Assembly (NCBI GenBank): GCA_001792895.1
Contig: MARA01000047.1
Coordinates: 124,001 to 188,000 of the forward strand
DNA from: Lentinus brumalis
Taxonomy: Eukaryota > Basidiomycota > Agaricomycetes > Polyporales > Polyporaceae
Reading direction: 5' to 3'
DNA: 64,000 nt
Made by a program: the position numbers and the translations under genes. Shown here one piece after another: positions 23,491-35,491 of this stretch (the stretch's first letter is position 1; each line of letters starts with the position of its first letter). A model generated the notes under the pieces. The model made no database searches and had not been told where the DNA came from. It saw only the letters and a list, made by a program, of their open reading frames with translations.

Positions 23491-24393
23491 CTATACAGAC
23501 TGCACTGTCCCCGGACGCGCAAAAGACGAGCCCGCAGCCCACTCGACCATGATCGGCGCTCGCGATGGGCGAGCTTTGTGCACGACGTTGAGGATTGCGA
23601 TGACGATGAGGCCTACGAGGGTTGTCCAGCCGAGCCAGGCGAAGGCCATCATCGCCGTGAGGATGCGACAGGGCGCGTATTGCATGCAGAACGTGAGGTT
23701 CGGCCAGATGCTCTGTTGGGATGAGGCGGGTCGAGGGGACGCAATGATTGGGCGAAGGGCCACGGGCGATGACGGACACGGCGGTGATAGAAGTTGCGAT
23801 ACGCGCAACGATCAGCAAGCAGGAATGTGTCAGTAAAATTGATTGGTTGCAGGCAATGCAGACGTACCGTCGACACGCAGCACCCGACTAGCCAGAGAAG
23901 CCAGAGAACAGAGAGCGTGGTGAGCTCGAGCAGGTTGCTCGAAGCGGCTGAGCTCAGGACAACGGGTATCCATCCCATCCTAGTATTGCATTGACTCGGT
24001 AAATTTGGGAATGCCTGTGGGGTAGCGGAGTACGCACACGAAGGGTATCAACCCGAGAGACAGAAGCGAGCAGACCAGTAGCTCGGCGACGATAGGGTCT
24101 AAACAACGTGTGAAAGTTACGATCTGTGCCGCAAGTACAACACTCCAACAGTTCGCTAGAGTACGTACCATAGAAATCGACGCCATTATTGAGAGTGTCG
24201 CCACTTGGGAGGTGCAGAGTATAGTTCAAGCGGACGCATGTGAGGATGAAGAGAAGAGTCGCAAAGACCCACTACCGACCGGATGCGACGATCGACGCGT
24301 TAGCACCGATTGCTTGTCACATACCCATGCAGAGGTAAGACTCACGAGGATGATGTACAGAGGTAGACGAATGATGCTTTGAAGAGGGCCCAT
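23491..24393 (-). CDS. MARVEL-like four-helix membrane protein
   Basis: A small integral membrane protein of the type common in basidiomycetes; exact role unknown. The spliced reading starts MGPLQSIIRLPLYIIL. Helix 1 continues as WVFATLLFILTCVRLNYTLH, helix 2 is VAELLVCSLLSLGLIPF, helix 3 is LLELTTLSVLWLLWLVGCCV and helix 4 is MAFAWLGWTTLVGLIVIAIL. A Cys-containing loop (LTFCMQYAPCRIL) precedes helix 4, and the protein ends FARPGTVQSV. Four GT-AG introns fit in phase, the longest about 150 bases between CCVST and SIWPNLTF. Family assignment rests on topology and general resemblance. Confidence 0.7.
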
Positions 24394-26043
24394 GGCGGTC
24401 TACGCCGGCGAATACGACTAGGCGTCGAGGATGAGGGTACGGGTAGAGCCAGCCAGGGCAGTCGCGACACCATGAGTGTCGTCAACGGACTATATAGTCA
24501 CCGGCCGTCAATAGTTCGAGATAGAAGGCTAGTCTAAGGGCGGTCGTTGTCATGGCGCGTCGCGAGAGATGCAGTGGGGAATTCAGGAACCCCTCATTTC
24601 ACGCCGAGAGTCTCCAGCAATACTCCTTCTATCTGTCTAGCTGCATAAGTTGTCAGCCAGATGCTGGCAGTTCGATGCAATAAGATGCGATGGCCGTTGG
24701 AGGAAGGCTCATGAAGCAGGTTCGCGATGATTGGGAACCAAGATCCTTAACCGAGATCGCCGAGCGTACCATTTCGGGCGTTAAACCGCCTCTCCTCCCA
24801 ACTCCTTCCATCGCGTCCCCATCCATTCACCCCATCCCAGTCACGCCCTCATAGGATCGCAACTTGCTTGTCTGCTAGCTACCTTCTTGCTTGATCAAGG
24901 CTCTGGACACTCACGTCAACTGACTAGACCGTTCTTCTGGTGCTCCGCGACACATGTCGCCTTCGACGAGCTGGAGACATGCCGGAGATGGGTATAGTCA
25001 CGTCAGTACTATGGAGGAGAGATTGGGCTTGCGACTTGTATTGACCTATTAAGATCAGTGAGTTTGTCTTCGTACCCAATGCTCTTCCTCGCGCGCAGCA
25101 AACGCCGGTCAAAGCGACTCACCTCACTTGCCTGTTACCGAACACAGATGCCCTTGCGCAGCGTACATTTTACATGAGGGCAAGCTCCGCTATCGACCGC
25201 ACGCCTGCGGTTAGTCTTCAGCTATCCTGTCGTCCTTACCGCCCCTCAGAATCTACGTTCATTCTCGAAGTTCTTCCCTACGTCGTGAATCAAGCACATT
25301 CTCCGCCACGCTTGTATGGACTTGGCCTGACGATGGCAAGGTACAGCGAACAGCCGCAAGACTCGCTCAACGCGCAGATCCAGGATTCTCTACATCCCTC
25401 GCCGACCCTCAGGTCAAGACTCCCGGTTGCCGCGAAGATCGGCTTTGCGGTGGGCGTACCCACCCCTCTGTCGAAGCTTGCGCACCGTATGTCTGCGCCG
25501 GGCCCCTCTTCTTCCAGCTCTTCTCCGTCGTCTAGACTCTCACCACCTACCTCCGCTTCGCTTACCCGGACATTGGTTCCAAAGCGATCCCGTGTTGCTT
25601 GTAGGCCCACGGCGTTGTTCTCCAACACCCGCGTCTTACCCTCCGAACCCGTTCCACGCTGCCCTCATTTCTCGCACACGTTGAGGCCGAGCTCGAGAAC
25701 TGAACCCATGAAGTGCCCTACATCCTACGACCTCAGTGCCTCACAGCCCGGTCAAGTGAACCTCCAGTGATCCCACACATCCATCATGAGCTCCGACTCC
25801 GCGTAATAACCTAGACCACCTTCGGGGTCGACAGTCCGGTGTACGCGTGGGCAGAAACAAGGAGGGGGGCACCAGCGCAAGACCTATCACAATTACTCGC
25901 TTCCTTGCTTTTCTTCCGGACATGATATGCCCCGGGTCGCATCCACCTGCCGTTCTTCTTACTGCCTTCGCATATGTATTCTCGACACCATGTCGTATGT
26001 CGGAAAAAATCTAAGGACGTAGACGCTCGGAACCTACGACCAG
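24394..26043. other. Gene-poor stretch of 1.65 kb
   Basis: No gene I can support. The longest frame (25174-25770, plus strand) is Ser/Pro-rich in its second half. A better-looking part begins MARYSEQPQDSLNAQIQDSL at 25333, but I found no exon structure or family for it. Confidence 0.35.
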
Positions 26044-27389
26044 CTACAACCGGCTTGCGATGGGAGCGTAGTCGATATGAAGGATGCTCCATATCGCCAG
26101 CGCAAGACCGCGCGGGTTCTCCTGAACGACCAGATGTCCCGCATCCGCCACCGTTGTTATCGACTTCATACGGCGTCCCGCGCTCTCGCTCACGATCGCC
26201 TGCTTCGTCTCTTCAGGTCTATTGCACGAACAGTCAGACTTCAATGGGACGCGGACAATGGAGAGATCCAGCGACGTACACCATATCGTTGTTGCTGGCA
26301 AAGATGGTGTGCACCGGTATGGTCGCGCAAAGCAGGACCAACCTCTCCAGACCCGCGAAGCCGTCTTCGTGACCACTGTAGCCGGACATCTCTTGAGTGC
26401 GCGTGGTTGCGAGCGTGACGCCCGACGTGCGGTCAGGGTAGGTGGGCGTCGGTAGGTCGCACAGCGCGTATTCCTACACCAGTTCAGTACCACGGGGGGT
26501 AGAGGAAGCTGCAGCAACACACGCACCACATACAGATCGATAACACGAGCGTCCCAGCGGCGCCATGGAAGCCGTTTGGAGAACCACTCGCGCGCGGCGG
26601 CACGCGATGGCCATGTGTCCTTGCGTCCTCTGGCCACTTCTATGGCACGCAGAAGCACCGTATCCTGCTCGAGAGCCCGCTGGTAGATCTCGCGGGTCAT
26701 CATGGTCGGTTCGACCAAGATGAAGGAAGAGTACGGAAGCTCGTGGAGCGGATAGCCTTCTGTGGATTGTATCCTGGATGTTCGGAAGATTTGTAAAGGA
26801 CGAACGGCATACATAGAAAGATACGCACATGACGCAGGCTCCGGCTGAATGACCTATCGCAACGGTCCGATTGCCCGCGAGGAGGCCGGACTGGAGGAGG
26901 ACTTGCACCGCTCTCGCCCACTGAATTCCGCCTGACACGAACAGTAAGCGAATACATCTGCCCGCTCCCGACAAGGAGACCGGACACTCACTGACACCTT
27001 CAGGGCGGTCCTTGAAGAGAGCAGCGTTGAGGACTCCCGCGCGGGCATGGTTTGGGGAGTCCATCGCCCAGACCTCGAGCACAGCGAACGCCTTGTTGGG
27101 CGCCGTCGTCTGCAGCTGGAAGAGATGTTCCACGGTCGGTTTCCACGTCTCCTTGTCTGGTTCAGCGTATCAGCTGCTGTCACCGCTCCCAAGCTTTGTG
27201 AGGTCAGAGGGACATACGCGAGGCGACCGAGTGGAGGACGACTAAGGACAACTGCGAGTGTTTGGCGACGATGGGGGCGGAGGCGTGTTTAGGCCTGTAT
27301 CGGGTGAATGCGAGCTTGTAGCTGCCATCTTCTGTGGGCCCTGGCAGCGTGAAGTCGGTCTCGTCGAGTATCAATATCGAGGGTGGCAT
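26044..27389 (-). CDS. Alpha/beta hydrolase-fold protein
   Basis: A predicted serine hydrolase (esterase/lipase-like), cytosolic as no signal peptide is seen. The ATG at 27389 opens MPPSILILDETDFTLPGP. The first intron (donor GTATGT) joins SVAS to HKETWKPTVEHLFQLQ. VWAMDSPNHARAG and the nucleophile elbow AIGHSAGAC follow, with Ser of GHSAG catalytic. A second intron leads to STEGYPLHELPYSSFILVEP and MMTREIYQRALEQDT. A later intron (donor GTACGT) joins ASNNDMV to PEETKQAIVSES, placing the likely acid Asp. DAGHLVVQENPRGLALAIW carries the catalytic His. The triad looks complete. It lies 339 bases downstream of the P450 on the same strand. Confidence 0.88.
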
Positions 27390-27728
27390 TCAACGAATAG
27401 ATGTTGGAATGTGTCAGTCGCTTTGGGATTTTGCAGCACTCGAGAAGGGGGAAGAGGAGTGAGTATCGCCTTCTGCAGGCCGAGAGAGAGAGAAGGCATC
27501 CGGAAATCACGCTCAGGAAGTCGAACCCGTTTCCCGCGAAAGAAGCGAAGGGACGGAGGCCGCCCCAAAGCCAAATATCATTCCCGTCCCTGCCAGATAC
27601 ACGCCCAAAACACCGCTCATCAGACGCAGCATTTGCGATCGTTGTGCGAAGGAGCTGACGGGCGCATCGAACCGCTTCAAGTGCGTTCCGCCGCGCTGAC
27701 GAGCTCCGCTGCCTTGGAGAATCGCGGC

Positions 27729-29839
27729 TCAAGCTTGTACGGGAACGGAGAAGGGAGGCTGTTCATGCGCATGATCGCCGTCAGTAACGGGACACTTAGG
27801 GTTGCGAAAGATTAGCACGGAAGGACACATACCTGACAAGTCCCGAACTCCACCGTATTCCCGTAACGCCATTCCCACCGCGCCCATCCGGGGTGGTGAT
27901 CGCAAAGACATGAAGAAGCGACGCAATCGCGAGCCAAAGCGAGTCCTCGGCGAAGTACCGCCCTGGACAGATCCTGTGTGCGCCTGACATCAGACGAAGG
28001 CCCGCGGTGAGGCATGCAGACGCGCACCTCCTGCCGAAGCCAAACGCCGCCCGCGCAGGATCCGGTTCACCTTCCGGCTTCTTATCAGTGGGAGAGAAGC
28101 GGTCAGGGTTGAACGTGTCTGGTTCCGAGTAGACCGAAGGATCGTGGAGCATAGCACTGTTCTCGCTTTAGTCGGGAGGGACTCGAGCTCGCAAACTTCA
28201 GGAAGTACGCACGATATGTTTGCGATCACGGTCGTTCCTTTGGGAACATATCCGTCACGGTAGATATCGTCTGAGACTGTGGCGTGCGGAACCCCTGCTG
28301 AACGTCAGACGCTACTCGCGCCGACGGACTTCGAACTCACCTAGCGGAGCAACTGCTTTCCATCGCAGGGTCTCCTTGACTACGTTAGAGACGTATGGAA
28401 GCCGGGCTTTGTCCCTGAAGTTCGGGAGACGATCCCTGCCAACCACGTCGTCGAGCTCCTGTTGAGCCTGCTCCTGGACCTCGGGATACAGCGTCATCGC
28501 TAGAATGAAGTTGATCATGGCGGCAAGGGTCTAGTGCAGTGTTTCAATCACCGAGTCGTATTCCCGACCAATATAGCAGCGTCAACAAGTAAACTCACCG
28601 TGTCGGCTCCGGCTAAAAGCATCATCGAGTTCGTGAGCGGAAGGAGAGGAGACAGATGCGTATGACGTACCGCTGTAAACGACAGCACATATATTCTGGG
28701 CAAATTCGTCTTGATCTATACCTCCCGTGTCCACGCTCTTGTGCAAGACGCGGCTTGCTAACGACGGCGAAGCGGTTCCAGAAGCCTGGAGGCGTATGGT
28801 GAGTCGTGAGACACGTTCTTTCGTGACTCTCTCGAGTGAACTTACAAGGCGATCTTTGACCATCTTGAATGGGGCTGAGCGCATCTGTATTGACAGCTCC
28901 TTTCCAATGGCCGCGTACTTCTGGAAGCCTGCGCCCGGGAACCATGACGGTAGATACTTCACTGGTGGACATTGAGCACGCGCCTGATAATTGAGGAAGA
29001 TCCCGACGTATAGATAGGGAACACGTCGACGAGTTCAGTTCCAGGTCGCTGTGCGGAGTATTCTCGCACGGCCTCGGCGAGGGCGACGTACTTGTCATCA
29101 ACGGAGTCGACTTTGTGACCATATGTCACCATCATGATGATTGCCCCGGCCATGCTGCCTCAAATAGTCAGACAAGCGGCGACTAGAAGCGCTCGGCTGG
29201 TGTACGCACAGTCTGAAGTGTTGGATCAGGTCTTCGGGCGACGTGAGGAGACGGTCGAGCAGAGCCGCGACCTCCGCCGCCATGATCGGACGATACAAAT
29301 GGGACACGGTGGAGAGTTGGAACTCCTGCTGGACCACTCGACGATATGTCATGAAGTCCTTCCCATACGACATGAGTATCAGGTTCCAGTCCCATTTCAT
29401 CCTGGGTCCTTCGGTGAGCGGACTGAAGACATATGTGGAGAAGTACTCACAGCTCCTTGATCATGACAAGACGAGGTCTGTCTGAGTAGACGGAACCTTT
29501 CTTGTCCAACAGGTCATGCGCAGCCTCGAAGGAGTTGATGACGAGGAGGCCGGTCCCGAGCGCGGTCATGTACAGCACGTCGCTCCCTGACAAAGTTTCA
29601 TGATCTTACCTCGGCGAACTGGGCACATGAGACTGACCGTATACCTCGCTCATCTTGGCATATTGGTCCCATTCGTGGCCACCAGTCGGCAGGTCCTTGA
29701 GATTACCAACTAGGAATTTTGGAGGCGGACCAGGCAGATGACGACGCTTCGAACGCCATCCTCGAGTCAAGAGAACCGATGCGAGAAGAACGGCAACCAA
29801 GGAGCCGCATAGATATCTGAGTCCAAATAATTCAGACAT
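27729..29839 (-). CDS. Cytochrome P450 monooxygenase
   Basis: A microsomal haem-thiolate monooxygenase; substrate unknown. The N-terminus has a membrane anchor (YLCGSLVAVLLASVLL), a basic stretch and the proline hinge HLPGPPPKFLVGNLKDLP. Later exons give LILMSYGKDFMTYRRVVQQE and the I-helix AGADT joined to TLAAMINFILAM. The K-helix is VVKETLRWKAVAPLG (ExxR as ETLR), followed by DTFNPDRFSP. The haem loop FGFGRR|ICPGRYFAED is split by an intron, and its Cys is the haem ligand. The frame ends PPFSVPVQA at 27729. About a dozen short introns are required. I did not assign a CYP family. The nearby hydrolase may share a pathway, which is only a guess from position. Confidence 0.9.
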
Positions 29840-30449
29840 GGAGGTTCATGGAAAACATGAGCCAGTGTTGGTCCTGCCATAGATATGAGGTCCCGACACG
29901 GGAGGGCTCGGAGATCGTGGGTCACGCACCTACTTTTCGAGAGCCTTCTTGTTCCGGCGTGCGCTACGCCCATAAAGAAAATCACGGCAGGCTCGCCCAT
30001 ACTGCACCTCTAGATGATTGTGCGGATATCAGTGCCTTCGGCGCATGTCAGAACATCCTACAGACGATGTTGCGAAAGACCGTGACGACGCCAAGAAGTC
30101 GAGCTTGATAGTGTGGTATCAGGCTGAAAGTACCCAGATTTGCAACCCTGTCAGACAATGACCGTCGAACGACCAACGGTCGGAAGCTCAAGCAGGTCTG
30201 AGATAAGTAGTTGGAAAGATCAAGGCGAGACTCAAGTAGCCGAGCTGGACGAGTGATTCAAGCGCCCGCGCACGTGGTGTCCGCGTTCAGGCGCCAAGAC
30301 GCGTCGCGTCGCGTCGTTCTCGCTCCCCGACTTGCTCCCGACCGTCACCTTGCCTCCTACTTACCTCCATCAACCTCCGAGCACTTGCGTTGCTAGCACT
30401 ACAGTGCAGAACTCTGCTGAATTCCGGTGGACCGTGCTCATCCTACGTA
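29840..30449. other. Divergent intergenic region between P450 and CTF8
   Basis: Promoter space for both genes. No TATA is obvious. A GCGTCGCGTCGCGTCG run lies near 30299-30315. No gene seen. Confidence 0.45.
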
Positions 30450-31002
30450 ATGCTCATCGACATCAACGTCAATTTGCCGGGCCCATCATCGCCCAAACGT
30501 CGACCTCTACCCCCACAAATTGTGCAATTTGGGACAGAAGAGCTCGTTCTAATTGAGCTCCAGGGTGCGCTGGAAGTGGACGGGAACAAGGATGGGCAGC
30601 TGGTGGGAAACCTCCGCGTGGATCCCAACACGGTGAGTCTAACCGTCCCTCCTATCACGAGCAGGAGACTGAAAGCTCGCGCTATCTGATGCATCTCGCG
30701 TTCAGAAGAAGCCAACGATGATGATAGGACATCACTTACTTGAGGGAAAGCTCGTCAACCTTGCAAAGCCGCTCGCGGTGCTGCACAAGCATGGCTCTCC
30801 ACCGGGCGCGGACGACGGGGCGGCGATGGAGGTAGAGGACGGTTCGTCGCGACCAGCCGCGCATGCGACGAGCTGGGACGTTGTCGCGGTGGTCAAGAAG
30901 AAGATGGTCTTCGCGAAGAGACCCTTGCCGGTCGTGGGGCACAGCACGGGAAAGGGGTCGAGCGCGGTGCCGTTGTCACGCATAGGGAGCAAAGCTGGAT
31001 GA
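30450..31002 (+). CDS. CTF8: Chromosome transmission fidelity protein 8 (Ctf8)
   Basis: Ctf8 is a small subunit of the Ctf18 replication-factor-C-like clamp loader and acts in sister-chromatid cohesion in the nucleus. The protein begins MLIDINVNLPGP, then PPQIVQFGTEELVLIELQGA with LEVDGNKDGQLVGNLRVD. After one intron (30633-30705) it continues KKPTMMIGHHLLEGKLVNLA and KPLAVLHK, which are the family's hallmark blocks. A Ser/Ala-rich linker and a basic tail (VVAVVKKKMVFAKRPLPVVG) complete about 160 residues, a usual length. I chose the Met at 30450 over the upstream in-frame ATG at 30390, which would add an atypical leader. Confidence 0.9.
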
Positions 31003-31502
31003 GGTAGAAGGGATGTGATCGGCTCGTGGTATGTGTTACGGAGTCATCTGCTCTACTGTAATTTTAGGTGCGTTCAAATTCTGCGCATCCGCGATACAGG
31101 GCTCACTCAACTATCAGACTGTTGTCAATGGCATGACATTTGCGACCTCCTTCATACATCTCACCCTCATCGGAGTATCCATAAGTTCATGGCGGCAACG
31201 CGTCGAGACAGTCAGAGCTCGAGAAGCGAAGTACTGACTAGGCCTTATACTCAGGACTCGCTCAATGCTATGCGCGAGCGAGTCTTGGCAAAGGCGATGC
31301 CCACCGCACACCTATTGACGCAACGCTCTCGAAGCGTCCAGCGCGGCGACTCAGCTACCTCACTGGCTTGCACCGCCCACTGGCAGGGTGCGTCTTCGAT
31401 ACACGTTCCACGTGGGAAGGCCCAAGTACACGAGCGCCATCGCCCATCTATCGACGATCCTCGTGTTGTCAGTGCGTTGCTCTCTCCTGGTCTCGTCCAC
31501 TC
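31003..31502. other. Intergenic upstream of the WD40-fusion gene
   Basis: No gene recognised. ORFs spanning it are shadows or run into the following gene in a different frame. Confidence 0.4.
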
Positions 31503-34255
31503 ATGTCGTCAACACCAGCATACGAAATCTATGTCAGGCAGCTCATTGGCCGTGGTTATGGATACCCTCTCTGGCACCCGGAGCCCACCAAAGGACAGGA
31601 GATCCAGATCGGCGACGTTGGTTATCTGTACCAGGGCGCTTTCTGGCGCATGTTCAATGCCACTTTGCCTGAGGATCATCCGTCGCATCGTCACCTGGGG
31701 TCCCGGACCACCATGAGCCTTTCCAGATCCAGAACTTTGTGCAGGGCGAAACGAGAGGGGTAATCACGTCTTCGCTCCAGAGCGCCAGTGTCAAAACTAT
31801 AGAGGTCGGAGGTGGAGGTGGATCGTGAGTGTTTACCACCGGCTTCTCTTGTGTTTGGGTCCTCAGATATTGGACAGGTCTCTCGCTCAAGTTGGAGCGG
31901 GGTTCAAGTTCGAGTGCACTCAAGAACAGGGCGCATTCGTATTCGTCGACCAACCTGCTGATCGCTCGCAGATTCAATCAAGCAAGAGCATCATACCTTA
32001 CCTGAAAGCCAATATCGAACATTGGAACGCGCTCGCCCTCCGCCTTGACCTGGATGTGGCCAGAGAACCTCTGCTGTTTGTCTCGGGTACCGTCAAGACA
32101 AACGACTGGGGTCTTGGAGCGTTCCTCACTCACGGCCAAAGCTGCGTCGCTGAGTTTGAGGCTCAAGTGCCTTTCGCGCAAGCCAAGTTGACATGGAGAA
32201 CATCGACGCAGAGCGTCGGCAACACTGAAGTGCGCCAGCGATCCGCGGCCGAGATTCAGCACATCCAGGAGCTAGCCGCCATTGAGAGCAACGAGGATCC
32301 CTCAGCCAGTCGGCAATCGCTGGACAGCGTGCGTAGCTTCCATCAGAACAAGGACCAAACCTTGTTCCTACATTACTACAAGGTGAAGAAACGGCTATGG
32401 TTCAACAGGGTCATCAAGGCTGCAGCTGGCCCACACGAGCTCGACCCCGATTCCTCCGGCGAAGGAGACGGCCCTCTCGTAAGGGCATCGTCCGAGGAGC
32501 TGGAGGTTGTGGACGAACCGCACATCTCCCCGGTGCGTCTCGTCCGAAGGCGTTTGTCCCTTGTTGCTGACGGACAACGACCCTCGATAGATGTATGACC
32601 CTGTCGACCATCTGTTGGATTATATCTTGAACTATCCGGTCGAGGTACGCCCCGTTCCAGCCCTTGGCTTCACGTCGGATTTCAACGCGCGACTGGCTAT
32701 CAGGACGGAACCGAAGTGCAGATGGCGATCGCCAGCGATACTCATCTGTATGCGTTGTTTGTAAGTCCTTCGTCTCCTCAAGGCGTTTTCCTCAAACCCT
32801 CATGTACGACTAGGATGGAGATCTGCCGTCTGACATTCCCGCTGCGCTGGAGAACATGAGGCCGCCAATTCTTTTCTTGGATGAGGAGAGAGAGCGTGCG
32901 TACATTTATTCCTCCACAAGAGTTTCGCTGACTTTCGCCACCGTCGCCACGTAGTCGCATCCCTCGCAATCGCAGAGTGGATCGAGGAGTTCGACGGGGA
33001 AGACGCAGGACTCGACGTCCGAACAATCAGAGGTCAGATATTTGATCGAGTCATATACAGCCCGCTTTCTGATCCATCCATATCTGTAGATACAGGGAAG
33101 CACAAGGACGATTTCGCAACACTCAATGACGAGGACTGGCAGAATCGCGAGGGAGAATCAGATCCTTCAAGAAGCGAGCAGGACAAGGACACGGAGTCGC
33201 GTTTTGCTCCTGCTCCTGCTGCTGCCCAGGCGGGCCAGCCCATCATACTACAGGATCACACCGGCGGTGTCACATGCGTCGCATTCTCGCCCGACGGCCG
33301 GTACCTCGCGAGCGGGTCGGAGGACACTATCATCATCCTCCGCGACGCCACGAACGGCCGTGTGATCCACAAATTGACCGAGCACGGAGAGGCCATCTGG
33401 ACCCTTGCCTTCTCTCCCGACAGCAAGCGTCTTGCATCGGGTGCCAGCGACGGCCACGCTCTCGTTTGGGACTTGGAGCAGTCCGCCGTTGTCGCCGTTC
33501 TCGATGGCCACAGCGGCGTTGTGCAGACGATCGCATACTCCCCAGACGGCTCGAAGCTCGTCACATCTTCCGTCGACTTCACTGTCCGCCTCTGGGATGC
33601 CATGACCGGCGCGCTGCTTCATACCATGGAGGACCACAGGGCCGTGGTGATGACCGCCATCTTCTCGCCTGACGGGCGCTGGGTCGCGTCCTGTGGCGCA
33701 GACTACAAGGCGAAGATCTGGGACGCGGCTACGGGCGCACTGCACCGCACGCTCGCAGAGCACACTGGAGTCGTCTGGTCCGTCGCTTTCTCCCCAGACA
33801 GCCGGAAGGTCGTCACAGGCTCGGACGACACGACGAGCCGGGTGTGGAACGCGGAGACGGGCGAGGAGCTCATCATTCTGCGCGAGCACAGCGGGCCCGT
33901 TTGGTCCGTCGCCTTCTCCCCAGACGGCAAGTACGTCATGTCGGCGTCGAACGATGCGACGATCAAGGTCTGCAACGCGCTCACGGGCGAGCGCGTCCAC
34001 GACTTCGAGCGCCACGACACGCTCGTCAACGCGGCGGTGTTCTCGCCCGACGGGAAGTACGTCGCGTCGAGCGCGGGCGATAACGCCGTCAAGGTGTGGA
34101 ATGTGGAGAATGGGAACAGCTTCCCGCCGATGGAGGGACATCTCGACAAGGTCACGGGTCTGCAGTTCTCCCCGGAGGGAGACAGGATCGCGTCGTGCTC
34201 CGACGATGGCACTGTCCGGATCTGGACCTTGCCTGAAGCCGAGCAGGCTGCGTAA
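31503..34255 (+). CDS. Unknown basidiomycete domain fused in frame to an eight-repeat WD40 propeller
   Basis: The N-terminal half belongs to a family shared with the next two genes: YGYPLWHPEP then IQIGDVGYLYQGAF, then LFLHYYKVKKRLW, and, after an intron at 32533-32590, MYDPVDHLLDYILNYPVE. IASDTHLYALF, PPILFLDEE and ASLAIAEWIEEFDGE follow. Without a further stop or intron the frame runs through an acidic linker into eight WD40 repeats from 33250, each built on FSPDG or close variants (GGVTCVAFSPDGRYLASGSE to DKVTGLQFSPEGDRIASCSD). A propeller of this kind usually binds other proteins. Exon 1 (31503-31824) needs one extra base in the GGGG run near 31697-31700 to connect DHPSHRHL with GVPDHHEPF. 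It could instead be two genes, but the WD40 exon has no start of its own before repeat 2. Confidence 0.7.
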
Positions 34256-35491
34256 GCGTATAGGGGGCTGGCGGACTGCTATTTGCGCGCCTTCTTGTAA
34301 ATGGAGAACTCAGGTGTACGACTACGATGGTGATGTTTCGGATCGGAGTGATGCCAGGGTCGTGTGGCTGCTGTGGCATGGGCTCCATGTGGACTCCGTG
34401 TAGCTATACAGGCTGCGGCTGCGCTGCAACGAATGCTATGTACTCGTACTCAACACTATGGTCCGGCTAGGGGATGAACTAGGCCATGAACATCCCACGC
34501 ACAGCGGCACACAGGCGGACAACTCGAGTACTCAGGGCGTCGGGGCGTCTATACTACGTCGGACCTTGCTTCGATCCGCCATGTTCCTTTAAGCCCTTTT
34601 CTGACCCCCTTCTCGCGGACAGTACTAGCTACCACTGGTTTTTGTTTTCAGATAATGGTCTTGTCATGGATCAACCCTCCCACATTAAAGAACAAGGGAA
34701 TGTTGACTCTAAGACAAGCACTCGGCCGCAGCATCGCAAGAACTGCCAAGTAACTGCATCCGGTAAGTTGCTACGTTCTGCGTCCCGGGCACACAAGGGC
34801 ACGAGGCCTGACATACTTGCAGTCCTCTCCGGCTAGCCATGTAGACCAGTAGCGTCATCCATCCACGACACGGGCGTCGAACGGTTCAGAAAGCAATGTG
34901 TCCGCTTTGATTCTATGAATCGTAAAGAAATCCAAACAGCTTCTCTGTTGGAGGTCTGTATGTGGTGATCTCAGGCGTTGCATATTCCCTATACGGCGAC
35001 TGCCATGCCAGCCGCGGCCTTACAACTTCCAGCCTGATATTCGGATGCTGACTCTGGCACGGAGGTTTCCTGTGTCAGACAGCTAGGCGTCTTCCTAGAC
35101 ATCGTTCCATCCCCTGACCGTCCAGGGTATTGATCTCATATTTCCATCTAGATGACTTTCTCGAATTTCGCCGAACGAAAGCGAGCAAGTACGAACCTGG
35201 ATTTCAAGTTCTGAGCCCGCTTCAGGCAGGCTCTCGAGTCTCCGCCCTCCTGTTCCTCCTCCTCCTCCGATACACGCTGGCGGTAAGCGTATCGCCACCT
35301 TGCCACTTACCCAATCGTCTATCATCATTCCCAAAGGAGCTCATCCGCGCGCGCATTAGCCTCCGTCAGCGCATCGCAATATTAATCGGCCTTCATTCTA
35401 GCGTGGGAAATCATTCGCCTGCATACTAAACGAGGGCGGCTGGTGCGTTCTCCTCCATTCACCACCACCCCGGCCCGCCACCGTACTCTGC
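34256..35491. other. Intergenic, 1.2 kb
   Basis: No confident gene. A small ORF near 34666 (MDQPSHIKEQGNVDSKTSTR) ends in a plausible splice donor (GGTAAGT), but nothing recognisable follows. Confidence 0.35.

Noticed and set aside
25174..25770. 198-residue plus-strand ORF
   Set aside because: Second half is Ser/Pro/Arg-rich, with no domain, no supporting intron or promoter signal, and competing frames on the other strand. Described only as part of a gene-poor stretch.
26044..27133. Reading the alpha/beta hydrolase as two genes
   Set aside because: The frames join through clean GT-AG introns and together supply the Ser, Asp and His of one catalytic triad.
33248..34141. 297-residue minus-strand ORF opposite the WD40 repeats
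   Set aside because: A shadow of a GC-rich repeated coding region. Its composition mirrors the WD40 codons and it has no motif of its own.
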